Source: CAVORD01 sp963698535
Lineage (GTDB): Bacteria; Bacteroidota; Bacteroidia; Bacteroidales; VadinHA17
Direction: 5' to 3'
NCBI GenBank assembly: GCA_963698535.1
Contig: CAVORD010000001.1
Coordinates: forward strand, 1,798,001 to 1,862,000
Length of the DNA stretch: 64,000 nt
Shown here: positions 8,847-16,779 of the stretch, one piece after another
Layout: every line of letters begins with the position of its first letter
How positions within the stretch are numbered: the stretch's first letter is position 1
Position numbers and translations under genes: made by a program
Notes under the pieces: generated by a model
Database searches by the model: none
What the model was told of the DNA's origin: nothing
What the model saw: the letters and a program-made list of their open reading frames with translations, nothing else

Positions 8847-11019
8847 ATGGTTTCTCTTTTTATCCGACCAATTTACCGGTTACTCTTTACTGTATTCATC
8901 TCATTTCTGTCCTTACTCACTATATCAGCTCAGGAGAGGCCGAAACCATCAGTCAGGTGCGGCAATGCGACAGGCGGGGTTAAACTCGACGGGATCATGA
9001 ACGAATCATTCTGGATGGAGAGTGACTCTATTACCTCCTTTTTTATGGTTGAACCGCAGGAGGGAGAGAAGCCCTCATATAAAACCGTTGCAAGAGTAGC
9101 AGCTACCGATAAGCAACTAATTATAGGTGTAATTTGCTATGACCCCGACCCACAGAGTGTGATAAGCTTTTCCAAATCGAGAGATTCGCAGCTGGAAAAT
9201 GAAGATAATATCAAGATAGTACTCGATACTTACCGGGATGGACGTAATGGGTTCATCTTCTCAATTAACCCTAATGGTGCCAGGTACGATGCATTGGTTG
9301 CTAACAGCGGAGAAGGAGAAAATGCCAACTGGGATGGAATATGGGAGGCTAAAACTTTTATTGGTGAAGATTACTGGAGTGCCGAGATCAGGATACCGGT
9401 TAGCAGCCTTACCTTTAAGAAAGGGTTAACATCGTGGGGATTCAATATTGAGAGAAGGATACAGCGTAAGCTGGAGGTTATAAGATGGAGTTCAATATCC
9501 CGTAATTTCAAGATGGGACAGACAAATCAGGCCGGTCTTCTGACCGACATATCCTCCTTTAGTATGGGCCTTGGTCTCACCCCGAGAGTATCGACATTAG
9601 TCAAAGCTCAGCGGTCGGCAACAACCGATGCCTCTCTAAAATGGTCGAATAGTCTCGACCTGACACAAAAAATAACTCCCGATATTACAGCACAGGTAAC
9701 AGTTAACACCGACTTTGCCGAAACAGAGGTAGATTCACGAAAGACGAATCTAACACGGTTCCCCCTCCTCTATCCGGAAAAGAGACAGTTCTTTCTGGAA
9801 GGGTCCGACATCTATGATTTCGGACTTGGTCTGGGACGTGAATCAATGCCCTTCTTCAGCAGAAGGATAGGCCTGATCGAAGGACAGGAGGTGCCGGTAA
9901 GATGGGGACTGAAAGTAAACGGAAAACTCGATGACACCAATTTCGGAATGCTTGTTAATGAAACAGGGGAATTGGATACTCTCGGACGATCAACTATGGG
10001 AGTGTTACGTATCAAGCAAAACATCTTTAAAGAGTCGCATTTCGGAATTCTAACAACATTCGGGGACCCGTATAACATTGATAATAGCTGGATGGCCGGG
10101 CTCGATTTCACTTACCGGACCTCTGAGTTCATGGGCGACAAGAACCTGCTGGCAGGCTTCTGGGGGTTATTCAATAACAAGAATGGAGTAAGCGGAGAGA
10201 CAACCGCCTACGGATTAAAAGTAGATTATCCCAACGATCTGCTCGACATGGCATTTACTTATACCCATATCGGTGACGGGTTTGTTCCTTCACTTGGATT
10301 CTTCCCCAGAATAGCCATCAATTCTTATGTGCTGGGAGCTAATTATTCTCCCCGTCCGGAGATGAAAAGCATAAGGCAATTTTTCTTTGAATCAAGGACT
10401 TACCTCTACACCAACCTTGAGAACAAATGGGAGAGCTATCGCGTATTTATCTGCCCCTTTGCACTTCCTTCTGGAAAGTGGCGACCGGTTTGAGTTCAAT
10501 ATGCAACCAACAGGTGAGGCTTTAAACGAACCCTTCAATATTGCCGAAGGTGTTGAGATCCCCGTCGGAGAGTACAACTGGACAAGATACAGGTTTGAAC
10601 TGGAGACTGCTTCAAAACGCAAGATAGGGGGACAGGCTACCTGGTGGTTCGGCGGCTTTTACGGTGGTACACTTAACGAGTTCAAAGTTGAGCTAAAGGT
10701 TCGCCCCTTGCCGCAACTCATTCTTGAGGTAAATTATGAGAAAAACAGTGGTGATCTGCCTTTCGGCTCATTTTCGCAGGAGCTTTATGCCACCAGAGTA
10801 CAGTTGAATTTAACCTCCAACCTCAACTTCAGTTCATATATCCAATATGATAACGAATCAAGAAATGCAGGTTCGTATTCAAGATTGAGGTGGACATTCA
10901 CACCGCGTGGCGACCTCTTTGTGGTTTATAAACATAATCTGGTTAACAGCATTACCGACAGGTGGGAATACAGCTCCAATCAACTTATTGTAAAGCTGTC
11001 ATACGGGCTCGAACTATAA
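8847..11019 (+). CDS. DUF5916 protein with CBM9-like N-terminal domain (one frameshift)
   Basis: A secreted or outer-membrane protein. ATG 8847 opens a signal peptide (to about ISAQ); an in-frame TTG at 8808 is less likely. Residues about 25-210 resemble a carbohydrate-binding family 9 module (GVKLDGIMNESFW; NEDNIKIVLDTYRDGRNGFIFSINPNG; YWSAEIRIPVSSL). DUF5916 follows (SGLDLTQKITPDITAQVTVN-like region; FPLLYPEKRQFFLEG), with many alternating strands suggesting an outer-membrane barrel that ends VKLSYGLEL. The frame changes at about 10440-10446: residues up to ESYR are in frame 3, those from YLSAPLHFLLESGDRF onward in frame 1, as one extra base would cause. Corrected length is about 724 residues, normal for the family. 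Function unknown. Confidence 0.85.
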
Positions 11020-11107
11020 TCTTAATTATTTCATCTTTTTTACCCCATTTTGCATCATTTTATTTTTTCTGTTGTCTTTAATTACAGAAACCATAATTTG
11101 ATAAGAT

Positions 11108-11833
11108 ATGAAAGAGCTCAGACTATTGCTTGTATTATTGATCGTTGGAATAACATCATGCACATATACAATTGATTCTCAGGTAAGAGAAAAGGTTTAT
11201 GGGAAAGGCCCGGTTACAACTACTGAAAGGGAGGCCGGACAGTTCACCGGACTAAAAGTGAGTACAGGTATTGATGTATACCTGTCGCAGGGATCGACAG
11301 AATCAATAAAGGTTGAGGCCGACGAGAATCTGCACAGTCACATTTTAACCGAGATAAAAGATGGCTATCTGCATGTATATACCAAATCAGATATCAGGGA
11401 GGCCAAGTCGAAGAAGGTATATGTAACCATGAAAGATATCACATCCATAAAAACTACAAGTGCAGGCGATGTGATCGGGCAGACACCTGTCAAGGCTGAA
11501 TCTCTTGAGCTATCTACAAGCAGTGCCGGTGATATTGTCCTTGACATTCAGGTTAAGACTCTGGTTGTCGATGGCAGCAGTTCGGGCGACATCACACTAT
11601 CGGGTAGTGCTGAAACTATTGAGGCTTCTATGAGCAGCGCCGGCGATCTTAAGGCTTATGATCTTACCGTGAAGGATGCAGAAATAAATGTGTCGAGTGC
11701 CGGTGATGCCAAGATAACTGTTACAGAATCACTTAAGGCCAGGGCTTCGAGTGCGGGTGACATCTATTACCGTGGTGAACCAGCCAAAGTGGATGTGAGA
11801 ACATCCAGTGCAGGCGGAATTCATAACAGGTAA
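11108..11833 (+). CDS. GIN-domain (DUF2807) lipoprotein
   Basis: A 241-residue lipoprotein: signal and lipobox ITSC (Cys 18). The mature protein is the head GIN domain (DUF2807), common in Bacteroidota: FTGLKVSTGIDVYLSQG near residues 45-61, then repeated strands, each carrying an SSAGD-type turn (TSAGDV, SSAGDI, SSSGDI, SSAGDL, SSAGDA, SSAGDI, SSAGGI). The roughly 22-residue periodicity suggests a parallel beta-helix, the fold known for this family. Molecular role unknown; envelope location inferred from the lipobox. The gene stands alone and is followed by a strong terminator. Confidence 0.88.
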   Translation: MKELRLLLVLLIVGITSCTYTIDSQVREKVYGKGPVTTTEREAGQFTGLKVSTGIDVYLSQGSTESIKVEADENLHSHILTEIKDGYLHVYTKSDIREAKSKKVYVTMKDITSIKTTSAGDVIGQTPVKAESLELSTSSAGDIVLDIQVKTLVVDGSSSGDITLSGSAETIEASMSSAGDLKAYDLTVKDAEINVSSAGDAKITVTESLKARASSAGDIYYRGEPAKVDVRTSSAGGIHNR

Positions 11834-11860
11834 TTCTATTTATATATCCATCTGTTAAGC

Positions 11861-11889
11861 GCGACCGGTTAATCCGGTCGCATTTTTTT
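11861..11889 (+). terminator. Rho-independent terminator after the GIN-domain gene
   Basis: Perfect 8-base stem GCGACCGG (11861-11868), loop TTAAT, CCGGTCGC (11874-11881), followed by A and eight T. It separates the accessory block from gpsA. Confidence 0.88.
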
Positions 11890-11892
11890 TAA

Positions 11893-11900
11893 TACCTTTG
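11893..11900 (+). promoter_or_regulatory. Candidate -7 promoter box (TACCTTTG) for gpsA-pgi
   Basis: Perfect TAnnTTTG match, 19 bases before the gpsA ATG and just downstream of the preceding terminator. A TTTG at -33 is not obvious because the terminator stem occupies that position. The leader would be very short. Confidence 0.55.
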
Positions 11901-11919
11901 CCCCGAAAACAGGGAGAGT

Positions 11920-12924
11920 ATGACACCTTCAATGAAATCAGACATCACAGTAATTGGATCGGGAAGCTGGGCAACAGCAATAGTGAAGATGCTTTGTCCC
12001 AATACAAAGTCTATTTGCTGGTATATACATGAAGATGATGTTCTTCGTCACCTGAAGAAACACGGTCATAACCCCCGGTACCTTAGTGCCGTTAACTTCA
12101 ACACTTCCAAACTAAATCTTACCAATGACATTAACAAGGCAGTTGAGGCCTCTGATATTATTCTTCTTGTAACACCTTCTGCTTTCCTTAAATCGGTAAT
12201 GGCGCCACTAAAAGAGGGCTCCCTGAAAGAGAAAACAGTATGCTCAGCAATAAAGGGCATCGTTCCTCAGGACAATATGATTGTTGGCGAATTTCTTAAC
12301 TCCAGATATGAGGTGCCACTTGAAAATATTGTTGTAATAACCGGACCAAGTCACGCCGAGGAGGTTGCAATGGAGAAGCTTACATATCTCACTGTTGCCT
12401 CTCTCGATAATAACAGGGGGAAAGTAGTTGCCGCTTTGTTGAAAAACCATTTCCTGAGGACAATACTCTCTGATGATATTATCGGTACGGAGTACGCTGC
12501 AGTTCTAAAGAATATATATGCAATTACCGCGGGTATCTGTCATGGTCTTGGGTATGGCGACAATTTTCAGGCAGTATTGCTCTCCAATGCAGCAAATGAG
12601 ATGAATCGTTTTACTCATAAAGTGTTTCCTAACGACCGTGATATAAAAAGCTCGGCCTACCTTGGCGATCTGCTTGTTACCGGATACTCTCAATTCAGCA
12701 GGAACAGGACCTTCGGGTCAATGATCGGGAAAGGCTACCCTGTAAAAAATGCCCTGCTGGAGATGACAATGGTAGCCGAGGGATACTACGCTTCATTATG
12801 CGTAAATGAATTAAATAAGGATCTTAAAGCCGACATCCCTATTGCCGATACTGTTTACAGAATACTGTATGAGAACCAGGATCCGGCGAAAGAGATATTA
12901 AGTCTTACGAAAAAATTAAAGTAG
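11920..12924 (+). CDS. gpsA: NAD(P)-dependent glycerol-3-phosphate dehydrogenase
   Basis: Makes sn-glycerol 3-phosphate from dihydroxyacetone phosphate for phospholipid synthesis. The 334-residue length is normal. Nucleotide-binding loop GSGSWATA (residues 13-20); VITGPSHAEEVA at about 143-154; the catalytic-lysine region EYAAVLKNIYAITAGICHGLGYGDN at about 192-216 (Lys in AVLKN); and SSAYLGDLLVTGYSQFSRNR, the substrate-binding stretch. pgi begins with the base directly after this stop codon, so the two are an operon. In many Bacteroidales, as I recall, gpsA and pgi follow lysS directly; here they lie 11 kb from it. Confidence 0.96.
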   Translation: MTPSMKSDITVIGSGSWATAIVKMLCPNTKSICWYIHEDDVLRHLKKHGHNPRYLSAVNFNTSKLNLTNDINKAVEASDIILLVTPSAFLKSVMAPLKEGSLKEKTVCSAIKGIVPQDNMIVGEFLNSRYEVPLENIVVITGPSHAEEVAMEKLTYLTVASLDNNRGKVVAALLKNHFLRTILSDDIIGTEYAAVLKNIYAITAGICHGLGYGDNFQAVLLSNAANEMNRFTHKVFPNDRDIKSSAYLGDLLVTGYSQFSRNRTFGSMIGKGYPVKNALLEMTMVAEGYYASLCVNELNKDLKADIPIADTVYRILYENQDPAKEILSLTKKLK

Positions 12925-14271
12925 ATGTTAAAGAGTGTGGATATTGATATTTCGGGACTGCAAGACTTTGTGGACCTTGAAGAGCTCTTTTCTGAGGCAA
13001 CACGTGCCGTGAATCATAAAAACAATCTGACCGAGGGTAAGGGTAAAGGGAGCGATTTTCTGGGATGGCTCGACCTGCCCGTACAGATGAGAGCCCTTAC
13101 CGATGGTATAGTAACTGAGGCTGAACGCCTTGCAGGCATATCTGAATTCATTGTTGTTGTTGGAATAGGTGGTTCTTACCTTGGAGCCAGAGCTGTATAT
13201 GAAGCATTGGGAAGTTATTTCCCGCTGAAAAACAATAAGGGAAAGAGCAAGCTTCTGTTCGCCGGACACAACCTGTGTGAAGATTATATCAAGGAACTGA
13301 CAATGGTCCTGAAGGATGCCGATTTCTCGGTTATTGTTGTCTCCAAGTCAGGCACAACAACAGAACCAGCAATATCATTTCGTATTCTGAAACAGCTGCT
13401 TGAAGAGAAGGGAGGCAAGGAGTATGCCTCGAAGCGCATTGTAGCGATCACCGACCCGGAAAAAGGAGCCCTCAGAAAACTGGCAACAGAGAACAATTAT
13501 AAGATCTTTACCATACCAGGAGATGTTGGTGGCAGGTATTCTGTACTCACCGCGGCAGGTCTGTTACCGCTGGCTGCCAGCGGCACCGATATAAGAGAAC
13601 TGCTTAAGGGTGCTTCAGATATGAGAGAAAGCTTCCTGTCGGAACCTCCGGAGAGGAACCAGGTTCTTATTTATGCCGCAGCAAGGAACCTCCTTCTCGC
13701 AAGGGGTTACAATATTGAGATCCTTGCCAACTACGCCCCTAAACTTTCAATGTTTATGGAATGGTGGAAGCAGCTTTTCGGTGAGAGTGAGGGAAAGGAA
13801 GGAAAGGGAATATTCCCGGCGGCCGTCAATTTTACCTCCGACCTGCACTCAATGGGTCAGTACATACAGGAGGGCCAAAGGATCATGTTTGAGACCATAA
13901 TCGATGTCACAGCGCCCTCATCACATCTGACTGTCCCAACCGACAAGGATAACTATGATCAGTTAAATTACCTTTCGGGGAAAAGGATCTCAGAGATAAA
14001 CCGAAATGCATTACTGGGAACCTTCCTGGCCCATGGTGACGGAGGTGTACCCTGTATAATAGTAAAGATACCTGAAGTAACACCTTATTATATAGGGCAG
14101 CTGATCTACTTCTTTGAAGTATCGTGTGCCGTAAGCGGTTATATACTTGATGTCAATCCCTTCGATCAGCCAGGCGTAGAAGCATATAAGAACAATATGT
14201 TTGCACTATTAAATAAGCCCGGGCATGAAAAAGACGGAGAGGCACTCAGGAAGAGGCTTGATATGAAATAG
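12925..14271 (+). CDS. pgi: Glucose-6-phosphate isomerase
   Basis: Interconverts glucose 6-phosphate and fructose 6-phosphate. At 448 residues it is the shorter bacterial form, as in Bacteroides and Firmicutes. Motifs: VVGIGGSYLGARA at about residues 76-88; the sugar-phosphate SIS loop VVSKSGTTTEPA near 139-150; PGDVGGRYSVLTAAGLLPL near 200-218, carrying the conserved Gly-Gly-Arg-Tyr/Phe-Ser; and the C-terminal region GDGGVPCIIVKIPE with the catalytic His/Lys regions around it. Start ATG 12925 abuts the gpsA stop. The palindrome-rich 345-base region and a bidirectional terminator follow. Confidence 0.96.
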   Translation: MLKSVDIDISGLQDFVDLEELFSEATRAVNHKNNLTEGKGKGSDFLGWLDLPVQMRALTDGIVTEAERLAGISEFIVVVGIGGSYLGARAVYEALGSYFPLKNNKGKSKLLFAGHNLCEDYIKELTMVLKDADFSVIVVSKSGTTTEPAISFRILKQLLEEKGGKEYASKRIVAITDPEKGALRKLATENNYKIFTIPGDVGGRYSVLTAAGLLPLAASGTDIRELLKGASDMRESFLSEPPERNQVLIYAAARNLLLARGYNIEILANYAPKLSMFMEWWKQLFGESEGKEGKGIFPAAVNFTSDLHSMGQYIQEGQRIMFETIIDVTAPSSHLTVPTDKDNYDQLNYLSGKRISEINRNALLGTFLAHGDGGVPCIIVKIPEVTPYYIGQLIYFFEVSCAVSGYILDVNPFDQPGVEAYKNNMFALLNKPGHEKDGEALRKRLDMK

Positions 14272-14320
14272 GAAAATATCATTCTTCGCTAACGCCTGTG
14301 ATAAATAAATGCAACCACAG

Positions 14321-14455
14321 ACGGTGTCTTAAAAGTAATCCAAGGCGTCATTGCGAGGAGTGAAACGACGAAGCAATCTCATGTTATTCAGGAGATTGCT
14401 TCACTTCGTTCGCAATGAAGTTTTTGGAGGAATGCTCATTTAAAACACCCTGAGT
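14321..14455. repeat. MITE-like palindromic element
   Basis: A roughly 135-base nested palindrome. Outer arms: GGTGTCTTAAA (14323-14333) with TTTAAAACACC (14439-14449). Inner arms: TCATTGCGA (14348-14356) with TCGCAATGA (14410-14418), and GAAGCAATCTC (14370-14380) with GAGATTGCTTC (14392-14402). The loop is about 11 bases. The core TCATTGCGA...GAAGCAATCTC resembles a palindromic repeat I have seen in intergenic DNA of many bacterial genomes. No ORF inside. It occupies most of the first half of the 345-base pgi/GTPase gap (14272-14616). Confidence 0.65.
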
Positions 14456-14470
14456 CGGACTATGATCACA

Positions 14471-14556
14471 GGCTCTAGCCTGTTCGAGCTTTTTCACACA
14501 CTTTACTTTTCAGGCAGAGCCTCAAGGGATATACCGACGGAGGCGGAGCCTCCGCC
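14471..14556. repeat. Two further hairpins in the pgi downstream region
   Basis: GGCTCTAGCCTG (14471-14482) pairs, with one bulged base, with CAGGCAGAGCC (14511-14521). Directly after, GGCGGAG (14542-14548) and CTCCGCC (14550-14556) form a near-perfect GC-rich palindrome. They may belong to the same repeat element as the block before them or be remnants of another. No coding potential seen. Confidence 0.45.
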
Positions 14557-14578
14557 GAACGGGATGCACAGGAGATAA

Positions 14579-14607
14579 AAAAAAGGGTCTTTAACAGACC
14601 CTTTTTT
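14579..14607. terminator. Bidirectional Rho-independent terminator
   Basis: AAAAAAGGGTCT (14579-14590), loop TTAAC, AGACCCTTTTTT (14596-14607): a perfect 12-base stem that ends in a T run on both strands. It serves pgi from the left and the convergent minus-strand GTPase gene from the right. Confidence 0.88.
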
Positions 14608-14616
14608 ATTCAGTGC

Positions 14617-15960
14617 TTATTTAGCCAGTTTATGTTTCTTAACAAAGGTATCCATAACCTCAACCAGGTTAGGTGACCCTATTTCCTGAAGGTCGTAGTA
14701 TACTCTTGTTGAAGGCTTTTTGATCTTGATGATCCTGTTCAGATCGATAGGTGTACCAATAACAACTGAATCGCAATCGGTATTGTTTATTGTTGTCTCA
14801 AGGTCTTTAAGCTGCTGTTCCCCATAGCCCATAGCAGGAAGAAGCGTTCCGATATTGGGATATATTTCAAATGTCTCAGCCAGTTTACCTACGACATATT
14901 TCCGCGGGTCAACGAGTTCAGCGGCGCCGAATTTTCTGGCGGCAACAACTCCGGCTCCGATCTTCATCTCTCCGTGTGTGAGTGTTGGTCCGTCTTCAAC
15001 AACAAGAACCCTCTTGCCTCTTATGATCTCTGGCTTATCGACAGCTATAGGTGATGCTCCGTCAACAACTATTGCTTTAGGGCAAACCTTCTCAATATTT
15101 TCCCTTACAATCTGAATAGCTTCAGGGGAAGCGCTGTCCATCTTATTTATTACAACCACATCGGCAATACGCAAAGTTACCTCGCCCGGGTAATATGATA
15201 ACTCATGACCTGGTCTGTGCGGGTCGACAACAGTAATTGTAAGATCGGGCTTATAGAACGGGAAGTCGTTGTTACCACCATCCCAAAGGATTACATCGCA
15301 ACCGTCCGGGTCGTTCTCAGCAGCCCTTAGTATTGCTTCATAGTCAACACCTGCATAGATAACATTACCCCTGACAACATGGGGTTCGTACTCTTCCATC
15401 TCTTCTATTGTGCACTTATGCTTTTTGAGGTCTTCAACCTTTGCAAACCTCTGCACCTTCTGAGCCACCAGGTCGCCGTACGGCATCGGGTGCCTTACAG
15501 CAACCACCTTAAGTCCTTTTTCCATCAGCAGCTCAATCACCCTTCTGGAGGTCTGACTTTTACCACAACCTGTCCTTACTGCACCTACAGCAATAACCGG
15601 TTTGGTACTCTTTATCATTGTGTCCCTTGGGCCGAGAAGCATAAAATTAGCACCTGCTGCATTAACAATAGCACTCATTGCCATAACCCTCTGGTAAGGA
15701 ACATCGCTATAGGAGAATACACAGTCATCGGCTTTGAGCCTGATAATAAGTTCCGGTAGCTCGTTCTCCGCAAATATCGGGATCCCTGATGGATATAGTT
15801 TTCCTGCAAGTTCGGCAGGATACTTACGTCCGTCAATATCAGGTATCTGGGCTGCTGTGAATGCCACCACATTATAAGCAGAGTTGTCTCTGAAATAGGT
15901 GTTGAAATTGTGGAAATCACGCCCTGCGGCACCGATAATTATTACATTTTTCTTTTCCAT
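14617..15960 (-). CDS. Cyclic 2,3-diphosphoglycerate synthase-like P-loop protein (COG2403 type)
   Basis: A 447-residue soluble protein. It starts with a Rossmann-like segment (KNVIIIGAAGRDFHNFN), then has a P-loop AVGAVRTGCGKSQ (residues 125-136), VVAVRHPMPYGDL, a Walker B-like VILWDGGNNDFPF, and VVINKMDSAS, which looks like an NKxD base-recognition motif. This order matches the archaeal cyclic 2,3-diphosphoglycerate synthetase family and its bacterial homologues, usually called predicted GTPases. In Methanothermus the enzyme uses ATP to cyclise 2,3-bisphosphoglycerate; whether bacterial members do so is unproven as far as I know. It is monocistronic on the minus strand, convergent with pgi, with a TAAATTTG box 59 bases before its ATG. 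Family placement is firm, reaction tentative. Confidence 0.8.
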   Translation of the reverse strand: MEKKNVIIIGAAGRDFHNFNTYFRDNSAYNVVAFTAAQIPDIDGRKYPAELAGKLYPSGIPIFAENELPELIIRLKADDCVFSYSDVPYQRVMAMSAIVNAAGANFMLLGPRDTMIKSTKPVIAVGAVRTGCGKSQTSRRVIELLMEKGLKVVAVRHPMPYGDLVAQKVQRFAKVEDLKKHKCTIEEMEEYEPHVVRGNVIYAGVDYEAILRAAENDPDGCDVILWDGGNNDFPFYKPDLTITVVDPHRPGHELSYYPGEVTLRIADVVVINKMDSASPEAIQIVRENIEKVCPKAIVVDGASPIAVDKPEIIRGKRVLVVEDGPTLTHGEMKIGAGVVAARKFGAAELVDPRKYVVGKLAETFEIYPNIGTLLPAMGYGEQQLKDLETTINNTDCDSVVIGTPIDLNRIIKIKKPSTRVYYDLQEIGSPNLVEVMDTFVKKHKLAK

Positions 15961-16018
15961 ACTGGTATTATATGATTATTGATAAATTAATTTGCGGTGT
16001 TGCTTTTAAAGCAATTAA

Positions 16019-16026
16019 CAAATTTA
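16019..16026 (-). promoter_or_regulatory. Candidate -7 promoter box (TAAATTTG) for the cDPG synthase-like gene
   Basis: Minus-strand TAAATTTG, a perfect TAnnTTTG match, 59 bases upstream of the ATG at 15960. The rest of the 206-base gap 15961-16166 shows no other clear signal. Confidence 0.4.
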
Positions 16027-16166
16027 TAATTTACGGCCTAAAATCAGTGTAAATAAAAACATTTTTAGGAAGATCCTCTATGAGATTAATCAGTTTGAGG
16101 TTAATGATCATACCGGAACCTTAATAATTATTAGTAGTTTAATAGTCTCATTCCTGGTTTCTGATT

Positions 16167-16778
16167 ATGAACGTCCTTGCCCACATATATCTCTCCGGTG
16201 AATCTGAAAAGATCATTATCGGAAATTATATTGGCGATTATGTGAAAGGGCGTGATTATCTGAACTATCCCGACGAAATAAGAAAAGGCATTATCCTTCA
16301 CCGCCATATCGACAGTTTTACTGACAAACACCCGGTGGTTCACAGGAGTAAGATCCACTTTTCAAGAAAATATCACAAATATGCAGGGGTGGTGGTTGAC
16401 ATCCTTTATGATCATTTTCTTACACGCGAGTGGGATTTCTTTTCTCGGAGACCGCTGGAGAGTGTAACGTACAACTTTTACCGTGCGATGGTCAATAACA
16501 GTGAGTCTCTGCCTCCAAAGGTAAGAGATCATATGTCGTCATTCATTATTCAGAACTGGCTGGAATCCTACCAGACGAAGGGAGGCATACGACGTGTGTT
16601 CAATGCACTTAGTCGAAGAACTACGCTCCCCAGGGAGACGAGATTTTTGATGCGGACCTTTAAAAAGAATTATTATAGTCTCGAAGATGACTTTATGGAG
16701 TTCTTCCCTCAATTAATAGACTATGTTGAGAAGGACTTCGGGATTGTTTTATCGCACCATCTGAAAATCCCATTCTGA
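16167..16778 (+). CDS. Acyl carrier protein phosphodiesterase-like protein (DUF479/AcpH)
   Basis: A 203-residue protein of the AcpH family. The N-terminus MNVLAHIYLSGESEKIIIGNYIGDYVKG matches the family hallmark: a leading N-x-LAH and the G-N-x-I-G-D metal-binding acidic motif at about residues 24-29. HRHIDSFTDKHPV follows at about 50-62 (His/Asp residues expected for an HD-like metal centre), with DILYDHFL at about 80-87. AcpH removes 4'-phosphopantetheine from holo-ACP in E. coli; activity of this homologue is inferred. It ends one base before rodA ends on the opposite strand; CTGATCTATATCAG at 16774-16787 is the only palindrome available as a shared stop signal. Confidence 0.82.
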   Translation: MNVLAHIYLSGESEKIIIGNYIGDYVKGRDYLNYPDEIRKGIILHRHIDSFTDKHPVVHRSKIHFSRKYHKYAGVVVDILYDHFLTREWDFFSRRPLESVTYNFYRAMVNNSESLPPKVRDHMSSFIIQNWLESYQTKGGIRRVFNALSRRTTLPRETRFLMRTFKKNYYSLEDDFMEFFPQLIDYVEKDFGIVLSHHLKIPF

Positions 16779-16779
16779 T

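Noticed and set aside
15379..15759. 126-codon plus-strand open frame inside the cDPG synthase-like gene
   Set aside because: Shadow of a well-conserved gene on the other strand; composition is His/Cys-rich noise with no start signal.
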